This document shows positions 12,990 to 20,834 of a stretch of DNA of 64,000 nt, piece by piece. A program made the position numbers and the translations under genes. Below the pieces are notes generated by a model. It was not told where the DNA came from, did no database searches, and saw only the letters and a list, made by a program, of their open reading frames with translations. Position 1 is the first letter of the stretch. Each line of letters opens with the position of its first letter. The stretch comes from Corynebacterium sp. NML98-0116 (GTDB taxonomy: Bacteria > Actinomycetota > Actinomycetes > Mycobacteriales > Mycobacteriaceae): NCBI RefSeq assembly GCF_001767255.1, contig NZ_CP017639.1:171406-235405 (forward strand), in the 5' to 3' direction.

Positions 12990-13624
12990 TTCGTGTGTTG
13001 CTGGCTGATGACCATGAGATCGTCCGGCTGGGGCTTCGGGCCGTGCTCGAGGAGGCCGAAGACATTATGGTCGTCGGCGAAGTTGCCACAGCTGAGGGCG
13101 CGATCGCGATGGCGCAGGCCGGTGGCATCGACGTGATTTTGATGGACCTCCGCTTCGGCGCGGGCGTCGAGGGCACCCGCGTGACCACGGGCGCGCAGGC
13201 AACGGCGCAGATTATCGCCTCGATGACGAACCCGCCGAAGGTGCTCATGGTGACCAACTACGACACCGACGCCGACATCCTTGGCGCGATCGAGGCCGGA
13301 GCCGTCGGCTATCTGCTGAAGGACGCCCCGCCGGAGGAGCTCGTCGCCGCGGTGCGCTCCACCGCGCGTGGCGACGCCACAATGTCCCCGGTGGTGCGCG
13401 AGCGCCTCGAGACGCGCGACCGCACTCCGCGCTCCTCGCTCACGCCGCGTGAGCTGGAGGTGCTGCAGTTGGTGGCGGCGGGGTCGTCGAATAGGGAGAT
13501 TGGCACGGAGCTCATGCTTTCTGAGGCGACCGTGAAGTCCCACCTCGTGCACATTTACGACAAGTTGGGTGTGCGTTCCCGTACTTCCGCCGTGGCGTCG
13601 GCGCGCGAGCAGGGCGTGCTCTAG
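12986..13624 (+). CDS. NarL/LuxR-family response regulator
   Basis: This 212-residue response regulator has an N-terminal receiver domain with acidic pocket ADDH (Asp8/Asp9), phospho-acceptor Asp54 in VILMDLRF and the conserved Lys in YLLKDAP. A C-terminal LuxR helix-turn-helix follows (LTPRELEVLQLVAAG ... EATVKSHLVHIYDKL). It overlaps the kinase stop by ATGA, so the pair is translationally coupled. Its stop codon overlaps the stop of the convergent lsr2-like gene by three bases. Target genes are unknown. Confidence 0.92.
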   Translation: MIRVLLADDHEIVRLGLRAVLEEAEDIMVVGEVATAEGAIAMAQAGGIDVILMDLRFGAGVEGTRVTTGAQATAQIIASMTNPPKVLMVTNYDTDADILGAIEAGAVGYLLKDAPPEELVAAVRSTARGDATMSPVVRERLETRDRTPRSSLTPRELEVLQLVAAGSSNREIGTELMLSEATVKSHLVHIYDKLGVRSRTSAVASAREQGVL

Positions 13625-13941
13625 TAGTAGGGGTGGGCTTCGTGGAACGCTTCCACGATGCCGAGGGGGATCTTGCCGCGGTTGGCAATGGGCAGGCCTT
13701 CGGTCTGCGCCCAACGGCGGATCTCGGCGGGGTCAAGGGCCCGATCGGTCGCGTCGCACGCCTCCCTAGCTGCTTCGACGTACGGCTTGAGCTGCGCCAG
13801 GAAGCGCTCCGCGTTCTCCGGCTTGAGGTCCAGCACGTAATTCTTCCCCTGTAACCCGAAGCGGATCACGCGAACATCCGCCTCGTGCAGGGGCGTGTGG
13901 TCCAGGTCATCGAAAAACTGGGTGATATTTTGCCGGGCCAT
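13621..13941 (-). CDS. Lsr2-like nucleoid-associated protein
   Basis: This 106-residue DNA-binding protein has both Lsr2 parts. The N-terminal oligomerisation region (MARQNITQFFDDLDH ... VIRFGLQGKNYVLDL) is followed by a C-terminal DNA-binding domain (IRRWAQTEGLPIANRGKIP). Lsr2 and its corynebacterial relative CgpS silence AT-rich foreign DNA by binding the minor groove with an RGR loop. Here the loop reads NRGK, a conservative change. ATG 13941 follows a GGAGAAAGG ribosome site. A 10-bp inverted repeat lies 21 bp upstream and is a candidate operator. Confidence 0.85.
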   Translation of the reverse strand: MARQNITQFFDDLDHTPLHEADVRVIRFGLQGKNYVLDLKPENAERFLAQLKPYVEAAREACDATDRALDPAEIRRWAQTEGLPIANRGKIPLGIVEAFHEAHPYY

Positions 13942-13961
13942 GAAGGCTGTCCTTTCTCCGG

Positions 13962-13988
13962 TACTCCCAAGAACGATACTTGGGAGTA
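13962..13988 (-). promoter_or_regulatory. Inverted repeat upstream of lsr2-like gene
   Basis: TACTCCCAAG (13962-13971) and CTTGGGAGTA (13979-13988) form a perfect 10-bp inverted repeat with a 7-base centre. It sits in the leader or promoter of the lsr2-like gene, 21 bp before the start. It has no T-run, so an operator or 5'-UTR hairpin is more likely than a terminator. Confidence 0.55.
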
Positions 13989-14034
13989 GTGTTCGCGTTT
14001 GGAGGAAGTCTAGCAAATACTTTGGCCAATAATA

Positions 14035-14664
14035 TTAATTAAGTTTCTTCTGCACTTCCGCGGACAGTTTCTGCAGGTCTTCATCAATAGAGTTGTGTGC
14101 CAGGCGCTGCTGTACCGGGTTCATGTGCTCGGCGTTTTCCACCGCGGTCTGCAGCTCCGCGAGGCGGACCTTCGCGTCGGTGGCGAAGCCCTTCGGCAGC
14201 TCGGCGGTCTTGACCTGGCCCTCGAGGGCGTCGACGCGCGACTTCAGCTGCCCGCCGCGCTCAGAAAAGCGCGAGACCTCCTGGGAGGACAGGCCGACGC
14301 TCTGCGCGCGCTGTTGTACCTGCTTCTGCTGGTAGGACGTCCAGCCCTTGTAGAACAGCGGCAACAGCACCGGCAGGAGCAGACGGGTCGCGCCGAGCCA
14401 CTGCTTGGCTTTCTTCTTCGTAATGCCGGATTCCTCAATGCGCTGCAGATGTGCCTTCGCTAGCCGCTCCTCGTGCTTGCGCTTCTGCTTCAGGCCCTGC
14501 TTCTCTGCCTTCAGCAGGCGCTTCTCGGCCTTGTCCAGCAGCTTTGCGGTGCGGAAGTCCTGCTTCGCCTCCTCCTTGGCAAGCTTGCGGGCGTGCGCCT
14601 GCGCGGCCTTAATCTCAGCCTTGGCCTTCGTGCGTGCTTTCCGGATGGATTTGAACAGTCCCAT
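14035..14664 (-). CDS. DUF6474-like coiled-coil protein
   Basis: This 209-residue protein is very rich in Lys, Ala and Glu. Residues 1-85 look like a long charged helix or coiled coil, a hydrophobic stretch (ATRLLLPVLLPLFYKGW) lies at about 92-108, and a second coiled coil fills residues 115-205. The overall look fits the corynebacterial family now called DUF6474, which has no known function. The ATG at 14664 was taken because MGLFKSIRKARTKAK is a natural start. It is separated from the lsr2-like gene by about 90 bp and read in the same direction. Confidence 0.7.
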   Translation of the reverse strand: MGLFKSIRKARTKAKAEIKAAQAHARKLAKEEAKQDFRTAKLLDKAEKRLLKAEKQGLKQKRKHEERLAKAHLQRIEESGITKKKAKQWLGATRLLLPVLLPLFYKGWTSYQQKQVQQRAQSVGLSSQEVSRFSERGGQLKSRVDALEGQVKTAELPKGFATDAKVRLAELQTAVENAEHMNPVQQRLAHNSIDEDLQKLSAEVQKKLN

Positions 14665-14750
14665 GCGAGTTAACTCCTTTACGCTTCAGCGTTCGTTTGG
14701 ACACCAACCTTACCTGTTTCTCCACTGCGCCTAGTAGAATATTGCCCATT

Positions 14751-16229
14751 GTGAGTACGTCGAAGCAGCAGGATGGCACACGCATGCGGCCGTCGGATCT
14801 TGTGGGGTGCCGCTTCCGGTTCCGCCGGAGGTGCCAGTTCCCGGACTACCCGTCGCGCGAGGAGGCCGAGGCGCACATGCCGCAGCGCATCGCGGTGCAG
14901 GAGGCGGTACTCGCCCAGCTGCCTACCAAGCCAGCGCTTGGCGACGGCCGGCGCCGCCTCTTCACCCGCGCCGACGCCGCGGACGCCACCACCGAGGGCG
15001 TCTTCGACTTGATGCGCCGCGGCACCCACCTGATCACGCGGGCGACGCTCCATGGGGACATCGCCGGGGTGGCGGTCGAGGTGGACGTCGACATCCTGGT
15101 GCGCACCGCCGACGGGTACGTGCCAGTGATCATCTCGAACCACAGAGTCGCGCGCACGCACCCGACCTCGACGCTGCAGGCCGTGCCGGTTGGGCGCCTT
15201 GGGCTGGGGGCGCCACTGCGGGTAGCGGGCAAGTACCGCCACCACACCGTCGACGGCTACCGGCTGGCCATGGCGCACCTCCTGCTTGGGGAGCGCTCCG
15301 CGGGCCGCGGCGGCGTCATTGGGCAGGATAGGTCGCTGGCGTACGGAGTGGACGTCGAAAAGTATGTCGCGCCGCTGCTGCTCGCGCTCGCCGAGCCCAC
15401 GCCCGAGCACCCAACCCGCTACAAACAGTGCGCCACCTGCAGGTTCTGGCCGCTGTGCCTGCCTGAGCTCGAGGCGCGCGACGACATCTCGCTGGTGCTG
15501 CCCGGCGGCAAGGGCGACCGCTTCCGCGCCCAGGGCATCACGACGGTCCAACAGCTTATCGACGCCCAGCTCGGCGAACCTTCCCGCATCGCCGAAGCCT
15601 GGCGCGCCGGGATCCCCCTGCTCAGGAGACCGGGGCCGATCGGTATTCGCCGCGCCGACGTCGAGATCGACATCGACATGGAGTCCTACATGGACCAAGG
15701 CGCCTACCTGTGGGGCACCTTCGACGGCGAGCGCTACCGGCCGTTCGTGACGTGGGAGGAAGTCGGCGGCGACGCGGAGGAAGCCAACTTCGGTGTGTTC
15801 TGGCGCTGGCTCCTCGACCAGCGTGCCCAAGCCCACGCGGAAGGCAAGACCTTCGCCGCCTACTGCTACGCCGCCGCCGGCGAAAACCACTGGCTGCGCA
15901 TGTCCGCGCAGCGCTTCGCCAGCATCGACGCCAAGGAAGTCCAGGAGTTCATTGCCTCCGACGAATGGGTCGACGTGTTCGCGGCGGTGCGCAAGCACCT
16001 CGTCGGTACCGACGGGCTGGGGCTGAAAGTGCTCGGGCCCATCGTCGGCTTCCACTGGGAGGACGACGACATGGACGGCGAAGCCTCCATCGACCGCCGC
16101 TTCGCCGCCGTCCGCGGCGACGAGGACGCAAAGCAGACCCTACTGCAGTACAACGAAGACGACTGCCGGGCCACCCGTGCCGTCCGCGAGTTTCTCGACG
16201 CCGACGCCCCCGGGATCCCTTTGCTCTAG
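14751..16229 (+). CDS. TM0106-family RecB-like nuclease with RNase H-like domain
   Basis: This 492-residue two-domain protein joins a RecB-like PD-(D/E)XK region to a C-terminal DEDD-type RNase H-like exonuclease domain. The C-terminal domain shows IDIDMES (D-x-E), WGTFDGERY and YNEDDCRATRAV. The N-terminal part has Cys20 and C227-x2-C230-x5-C236, the four-cysteine arrangement of Cas4/AddB-type iron-sulfur nucleases. The expected E-x-K of the active site is not obvious (it reads YVPVIISNH). It starts at GTG 14751, 11 bases after TAGAAT (14735-14740), so it is probably leaderless. DNA repair is the likely theme; the substrate is unknown. Confidence 0.82.
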   Translation: MSTSKQQDGTRMRPSDLVGCRFRFRRRCQFPDYPSREEAEAHMPQRIAVQEAVLAQLPTKPALGDGRRRLFTRADAADATTEGVFDLMRRGTHLITRATLHGDIAGVAVEVDVDILVRTADGYVPVIISNHRVARTHPTSTLQAVPVGRLGLGAPLRVAGKYRHHTVDGYRLAMAHLLLGERSAGRGGVIGQDRSLAYGVDVEKYVAPLLLALAEPTPEHPTRYKQCATCRFWPLCLPELEARDDISLVLPGGKGDRFRAQGITTVQQLIDAQLGEPSRIAEAWRAGIPLLRRPGPIGIRRADVEIDIDMESYMDQGAYLWGTFDGERYRPFVTWEEVGGDAEEANFGVFWRWLLDQRAQAHAEGKTFAAYCYAAAGENHWLRMSAQRFASIDAKEVQEFIASDEWVDVFAAVRKHLVGTDGLGLKVLGPIVGFHWEDDDMDGEASIDRRFAAVRGDEDAKQTLLQYNEDDCRATRAVREFLDADAPGIPLL

Positions 16230-16254
16230 CTTTGGGGGTTTAGCGTCTGGTGTT

Positions 16255-17430
16255 TTAACGCCTGGTGTTGCGGGCCACTGCCGCGGTAATCAGCACCAGC
16301 ACCACAACGAGGCAGGCCAGCACCATCGTGAACCCGGCCCACGGCAGCAGCTCGTACACCCAGCCCGACGCCGCCCCCACCATCGACGACCCCATGTAGT
16401 ACCAGAACACGTACATGCTGGACGCCTCCGCCCGGTCGCGCTCCGCGATGATGCCCACCCACGCAGAGGCCGTCGAGTGCATCGCGAAGAAGCTCGCCGT
16501 AAACACCAGCAGACCGGCCAGCAAGGCCACCAGGTTCGGTATCGCTGCCAGTATCAGGCCCACCACCATGAGCGACGCGCCCCCAATCACCACGTGCCCG
16601 CGACCGTACTTGCTCACCAGCGCACCCGCACGCGACGCAGACCACGTCCCCGACAGGTACAGCAAAAACGCCAGCCCCACCAGCGACGGCGGCAGGCCAA
16701 AGTAGTCAATCGCGCGGAACCCCAGGTAGTTGTACAGGGAGACGAACACGCCCATCCCGATGAACGCCGTCGCACATAGCGCCAGAATCCGCGGGTTCCT
16801 CGCGTGCCGAACCATCGCGCGGAACTCATTGCCCGGTCGCAGCTTCGCCTTCGGCGTGAAGTTCCGCTGCGCAGGAAGCAGGATCGCCGTTGCAATCGCC
16901 AGTGCAAGTGCCGTCACGCTACTGGCTGCGAGCGCCCACCGCCACGACGTGACCGCCAGCAGCCCCGTCGGGATCAACCTGCCCGTCAGCCCGCCGATCG
17001 TGTTGCCGGCGATGTACAAGCCCATCGCGCCGGGCAGGTCCTTGGCGTCGAGCTCCTCGGAGAGCCAGGTCATCGCAACGGCCGGGGTGCCTGCAATCGC
17101 GACGCCTTGCAGGGCTCGCAGTAGCACCAGCTGTTCCATCGACTGCGCCAGCGGCAACAACAACCCAATGCCCGTTGCCACCAGCGCCGACACGATCAGT
17201 ACACGCCCGCGCCCGTACTTCTCCGAAAGCATCGACGCCGGCACCACACACAGCGCCAACCCGCCCGTCGCCGCCGACACCGTCAGCGCCGTCGTGGACG
17301 GGGAAGCGTCGAACGCCTCCGCCAGGGTGGGGAGTAGCGCCTGGGTGGCGTAGAGGGCGTTAAAGATTCCGAGCCCGGCGAGCAGCATCGCAATCGTTGC
17401 GCGACGATACTCCGGGCTCCCTTTCTTCAT
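16255..17430 (-). CDS. MFS transporter (YnfM-like exporter)
   Basis: This 391-residue, 12-helix major facilitator has the loop 2-3 motif LSEKYGRGRVL and its pseudo-repeat SKYGRGHVV in the second half. ATG 17430 follows a GGATATGGAGC ribosome site. It belongs to the drug/small-molecule exporter branch, but the substrate cannot be read from the sequence. Its 5' flank contains a family 1 palindromic element (17482-17561) and a strong DtxR-type box (17632-17650). If the promoter lies beyond the palindrome, the gene may be iron-regulated. Confidence 0.85.
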   Translation of the reverse strand: MKKGSPEYRRATIAMLLAGLGIFNALYATQALLPTLAEAFDASPSTTALTVSAATGGLALCVVPASMLSEKYGRGRVLIVSALVATGIGLLLPLAQSMEQLVLLRALQGVAIAGTPAVAMTWLSEELDAKDLPGAMGLYIAGNTIGGLTGRLIPTGLLAVTSWRWALAASSVTALALAIATAILLPAQRNFTPKAKLRPGNEFRAMVRHARNPRILALCATAFIGMGVFVSLYNYLGFRAIDYFGLPPSLVGLAFLLYLSGTWSASRAGALVSKYGRGHVVIGGASLMVVGLILAAIPNLVALLAGLLVFTASFFAMHSTASAWVGIIAERDRAEASSMYVFWYYMGSSMVGAASGWVYELLPWAGFTMVLACLVVVLVLITAAVARNTRR

Positions 17431-17481
17431 GCTCCATATCCTGGCACTTTGTGGCGGGGACCTCAAGGAGCGTTCTAGATT

Positions 17482-17561
17482 GCTGCACCAAATTCCTGGT
17501 TTGCCGGGCAGATTTGTAAAAGCCCAGGTCATTTTCGGCGCGTGGTGGAATCTGGTGCGCA
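17482..17561 (-). repeat. Dispersed palindromic element, family 1, copy B (inverted)
   Basis: GCACCAAATTCC (17485-17496) and GGAATCTGGTGC (17547-17558) form imperfect terminal inverted repeats around a ~50-base centre. On the minus strand the centre reads GACCTGGG, as in copy C at 33640-33720. The copy lies between the MFS gene start and the DtxR box, so it could form a hairpin in the leader mRNA of the MFS gene. Confidence 0.65.
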
Positions 17562-17631
17562 AGTCGACCGGAGCGAACACTGCGGCCCAAAACTGGCCCG
17601 GTTAACCCCGTCCCCTACCCCCTCTTGCGTA

Positions 17632-17650
17632 GCAGGTTAGCCTACCCTAA
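17632..17650. promoter_or_regulatory. Strong DtxR-type iron box
   Basis: The 19-mer GCAGGTTAGCCTACCCTAA matches the DtxR consensus TTAGGTTAGCCTAACCTAA at 16 of 19 positions. DtxR represses in the presence of iron. The nearest start codon is that of the MFS exporter, 200 bp to the left. On the right the next gene is the 3' end of sodA. Either the MFS gene is iron-regulated or the box is left over from a lost gene. Confidence 0.65.
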
Positions 17651-17697
17651 TATTCCTAGTGGGTCCTGGTTCCTTCAACGGACTCGTCGTGAATACA

Positions 17698-17743
17698 GAT
17701 AAAACCCGCCGTGTTTCATACCCCTGTATGAAACACGGCGGGT
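17698..17743 (-). terminator. sodA terminator
   Basis: A perfect 18-bp stem (17704-17721 with 17726-17743) encloses a 4-base loop. On the minus strand it ends in GGGTTTTATC, which makes it an intrinsic terminator for sodA. A second, smaller hairpin (GCGCTC/GAGCGC, 17755-17772) lies between it and the gene. Confidence 0.85.
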
Positions 17744-17813
17744 GGCCATGTAAAGCGCTCCTCGCGAGAGCGCCTTTAATCTAACAGAATTACATGGCGT
17801 TGTCTATACCGAC

Positions 17814-18416
17814 TTACTTGGAAGCCGCTGCGAAGCGCTCGTTGACGTCGTCCCAGTTGACAACGTTCCACCAAGCCTTGACGTAATCGCCCTTGACGTT
17901 CTTGTACTGCAGGTAGAAGGCGTGCTCCCACATGTCGAGCATCAGCAGTGGGGTGAAGTCAACGGAGATGTTGCCCTGCTGGTCGGTGAGCTGCTCGATG
18001 ATGAGGCGGCCGGCGATGTGGTCGTAACCCAGGACTGCCCAGCCGGAGCCGTGCAGGCTGGTTGCAACGCCGGAGAAGTGTGCCTGGAACTTCTCGAAGG
18101 AACCGAAGTCGCGGTCGATTGCCTCAGCGATTGCGCCGGTTGGTGCGCCGCCTGCGTTCGGTGCCATGTTCTTCCAGAAGATGGAGTGGTTGGTGTGGCC
18201 ACCCAGGTTAAATGCCAGGTTCTTGGACAGTGCACGCAGCTTGTCCGGGTTGGCGTCGCCGTTGCGCTCTGCCTCGAGGGCCTCGAGTGCGGCGTTTGCG
18301 CCAGCGACGTAGTTCGCGTGGTGCTTGTCGTGGTGCAGCTCCATAATCTCGGCCGAGATATGTGGCTCGAGTGCGTCGTATGCGTATGGGAGCTCTGGAA
18401 GTTCGTAAACAGCCAT
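17814..18416 (-). CDS. sodA: Superoxide dismutase (Mn/Fe family)
   Basis: This 200-residue enzyme converts superoxide to oxygen and hydrogen peroxide. Metal ligands are His28 (MELHHDKHH), His77 (GGHTNHSIFW), Asp161 and His165 (LDMWEHAFYL). No signal peptide is visible, so it is cytoplasmic. ATG 18416 follows AAAGGAAC, and a -10-like TATTAT lies at 18454-18459 on the minus strand. It is divergent from msrA, only 83 bp away, so superoxide and methionine-sulfoxide defence share one control region. A strong terminator follows at 17743-17698. Confidence 0.96.
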   Translation of the reverse strand: MAVYELPELPYAYDALEPHISAEIMELHHDKHHANYVAGANAALEALEAERNGDANPDKLRALSKNLAFNLGGHTNHSIFWKNMAPNAGGAPTGAIAEAIDRDFGSFEKFQAHFSGVATSLHGSGWAVLGYDHIAGRLIIEQLTDQQGNISVDFTPLLMLDMWEHAFYLQYKNVKGDYVKAWWNVVNWDDVNERFAAASK

Positions 18417-18499
18417 TGTCAGTTCCTTTCGTTTGGGGTTGGTGACGTGCCCCATAATAGACAAGAATCACATTCCCGCAATGGCGTACGCTAATTTTT

Positions 18500-19141
18500 A
18501 TGGGTTTCTTGTTTGCACCGGAGCCGAAGCTGGTTCCTGAAGATCGCACGTTGCCGGGTCGTGATGAGCCTGTGTTGGCGCAGCCACGCCCGCATGCTGT
18601 GTTGGGCACGCCGATTACTGGCCCGTGGCGCGAGGGGCAGCGCCGCTTGCTGGTGGGCATTGGGTGTTTTTGGGGTGCTGAGAAGATGTTTTGGCAGATG
18701 GAGGGGGTGGAGTCGACGTCGGTTGGGTATGGCGGGGGTTCGACGCCGAACCCGACGTACCGGGAGGTGTGCAGTGGGCAGACGAACCACGTTGAGTTGG
18801 TCGAGGTGGTCTACGACCCGGAGCGCATCTCGTTGAAGGAGTTGGTGCGCGCTGCCCTTGAGGCGCACGACCCGACGCAGGGTTTCCGCCAGGGCAATGA
18901 TGTGGGTACGCAGTACCGCTCGGCGTTCTATGTGGATGGGGAGGATGAGGCGTCGATAATTGAGGGGTGGGTTGCGCACTACGGTGAGCAGCTTGTCGAC
19001 GCCGGCTATGCCCCGATTACGACGGAGGTGCGATGGGGCGTCGATTATTACTTGGCGGAGGATGAGCACCAGCAGTACCTGCATAAGGTGCCGAACGGGT
19101 ACTGCCCGCACCACTCGACGGGCGTGGAGTGTGGGATCTAG
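18500..19141 (+). CDS. msrA: Peptide-methionine (S)-S-oxide reductase
   Basis: This 213-residue enzyme reduces methionine-S-sulfoxide in proteins, using thioredoxin. The nucleophile is Cys56 in GIGCFWGAEK. Recycling cysteines are Cys202 and Cys211 near the C-terminus (GYCPHHSTGVEC). YGGG-x-NPTY-x-E-VC is the family signature. The ATG at 18500 lies close behind an AT-rich -10-like region, so the mRNA is likely leaderless. It is divergent from sodA. Its stop codon overlaps the GTG start of the downstream phosphodiesterase gene by one base. Confidence 0.95.
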   Translation: MGFLFAPEPKLVPEDRTLPGRDEPVLAQPRPHAVLGTPITGPWREGQRRLLVGIGCFWGAEKMFWQMEGVESTSVGYGGGSTPNPTYREVCSGQTNHVELVEVVYDPERISLKELVRAALEAHDPTQGFRQGNDVGTQYRSAFYVDGEDEASIIEGWVAHYGEQLVDAGYAPITTEVRWGVDYYLAEDEHQQYLHKVPNGYCPHHSTGVECGI

Positions 19142-19869
19142 TGTTGCCGAAGATTGTGGCGCATCGCGGCTTTTCGGCGATGTACCCGGAGTCGACGCGC
19201 CTGGCGTTTGAGGCGGGCCTGAAGCTGCCGATCCACGGCGTGGAGTGTGACGTGCGGTTAACGCGCGACGGGCGACTGGTGGTGTTCCATGACGGATTGG
19301 TGGACCGCACTACGGACGGGATGGGGCGCGTATCCACGATGGATTTTTGCGACCTGCGCGAGCTGAACTGCGGCACGAAGGAGTGCCCGCAGCAGGTGAT
19401 GCTGCTCGAGGAGCTGCTCGAGCTGCTGCAGGACTACCCGGACAAGCACCTCTATATAGAGACGAAGCACCCGACGCGCTACGGCCCCGAGGTGGACGAG
19501 GCGACGTTTCGGGCGCTGGCGTACGCGGGCATGCTGGATTCGGAACAGGTCGCGATCATTTCTTTCTCGCATAAGGCGGTGCGGTATTTCACGCGGATGG
19601 CGCCCGATTTGCTCACGTATTACCTGTTCAGGGTGCGTGAGGCGAAGTGGAACCCGAAGAGCGTGATGCTGTCGAGCCCGTACGGGATTGGGCCGGGGTT
19701 AGCGCATGTGCAGCGGCGCCCGGAGCTGATCGGGAAGCATGGGTGCCCGACGTACGTGTGGACGGTCAACGACCCGAAGGATATGCGGTGGTGTGCCGAA
19801 CACGGCATCGCTGCGATTGCGACGGACCACCCGCAGCTGGCGCTGCAGACGTACGCAGGGCTGCTGTAG
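19141..19869 (+). CDS. Glycerophosphodiester phosphodiesterase family protein
   Basis: This 242-residue protein has the GDPD TIM-barrel signature. AHRGFSAMYPESTRLAFEAG carries the catalytic His and Glu, GVECDVRLTRDGRLVVFHD follows with the metal ligands, and the C-terminus has VWTVNDP. It should hydrolyse glycerophosphodiesters to glycerol-3-phosphate and an alcohol. No signal peptide is present, so it acts inside the cell. The GTG start overlaps the msrA stop, giving translational coupling. Confidence 0.88.
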   Translation: MLPKIVAHRGFSAMYPESTRLAFEAGLKLPIHGVECDVRLTRDGRLVVFHDGLVDRTTDGMGRVSTMDFCDLRELNCGTKECPQQVMLLEELLELLQDYPDKHLYIETKHPTRYGPEVDEATFRALAYAGMLDSEQVAIISFSHKAVRYFTRMAPDLLTYYLFRVREAKWNPKSVMLSSPYGIGPGLAHVQRRPELIGKHGCPTYVWTVNDPKDMRWCAEHGIAAIATDHPQLALQTYAGLL

Positions 19870-19889
19870 CGCCTGTACGATGTGTGTCT

Positions 19890-20795
19890 ATGGCTAAAAA
19901 GAACCGTAGAAAGCAAGAGAATCTCCCAGAGGGAATGAGCCGCCGCCAGGCGAAACTCGCTGCCCGCGCCGCTGAGCGCGAGGCGCTGCAGAAGGACCCG
20001 CGCCCGTACGAGGGCCTGGCCGCCGAGGCCGAGTTGGTGGCGCTGCAGGAGTTCGTGCCGTCCGCAACCGCGCAGGTGACCGTGAAGGACACCCCGGTGC
20101 AGCTGGTGACGGTGCTGCCAGGCGCCGTTGCGGCGATGGTGCGCGAGGGCGGCGAGCGCCTGGTCGCGCTGCAGGTTGCTGCGCACTCCCAGAACCCGGG
20201 CCGCGACCTCGCGTACGCCCTGAACTGGGTGCTGAGTGCCAAGGAGGGCGAGCAGCTCCAGTCCACCGCGGCCGACGGCCAGCAGCCGGCCCTGAAGGAC
20301 ATCTTCCCGGTTGACGACGCCTTGGACGTCACCTCCTACGACGACTTCTCCTGGTGGTTCCCGGAGGACGCGCAGATCCCGCCGCAGATCCAGCAGGCGA
20401 TGGCGGCCGCGAACGACGCCGTCATCCCGTCCGTCGAGGTCAAGTCGGACGCGCCGGGTGCAGTGTGGTGGGTCAACCCGGGCGGCGGCAAGGCGCACAT
20501 CCGCTGGGTGCGCACCGAGGATAACGAGAACCAGATGCTCTCGGCGCTGGCGCGCATCGCGGCGCGCGGTGAGCTCAACCTGGGTGAAGGCACGAAGTTC
20601 GCTGGCGCGTTCCGCACCCATGGTGTTGTGGTCCCGGTGTGGGACCTGGACCCGGCGGTGGAGCCTGCGTCCTACGCGGATGCGTTGGTGGCGCTGAACA
20701 AGGCCATCGAGGCCGAGTACGCGAACGAGGCCCAGCTCAGCGCCGACGAGCGCAAGCAGCTGGACAACATCAAGTCCCGCCAGGTCACCATCTAA
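19890..20795 (+). CDS. DUF5926 family protein
   Basis: This 301-residue cytoplasmic protein has a very basic N-terminus (MAKKNRRKQENLPEGM), followed by an acidic alpha/beta body with DDFSWWFPED and VWWVNPGGGKAHIRWVR. It matches the actinobacterial family DUF5926, sometimes annotated as a preprotein translocase SecA-related tail protein without evidence. The function is unknown. It starts 20 bp after the phosphodiesterase and is probably in the same operon. Convergent with the LCP gene. Confidence 0.78.
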   Translation: MAKKNRRKQENLPEGMSRRQAKLAARAAEREALQKDPRPYEGLAAEAELVALQEFVPSATAQVTVKDTPVQLVTVLPGAVAAMVREGGERLVALQVAAHSQNPGRDLAYALNWVLSAKEGEQLQSTAADGQQPALKDIFPVDDALDVTSYDDFSWWFPEDAQIPPQIQQAMAAANDAVIPSVEVKSDAPGAVWWVNPGGGKAHIRWVRTEDNENQMLSALARIAARGELNLGEGTKFAGAFRTHGVVVPVWDLDPAVEPASYADALVALNKAIEAEYANEAQLSADERKQLDNIKSRQVTI

Positions 20796-20834
20796 ACAGA
20801 GGGCGACCGGGCTACACGGGGGCTATTCGGGGGC

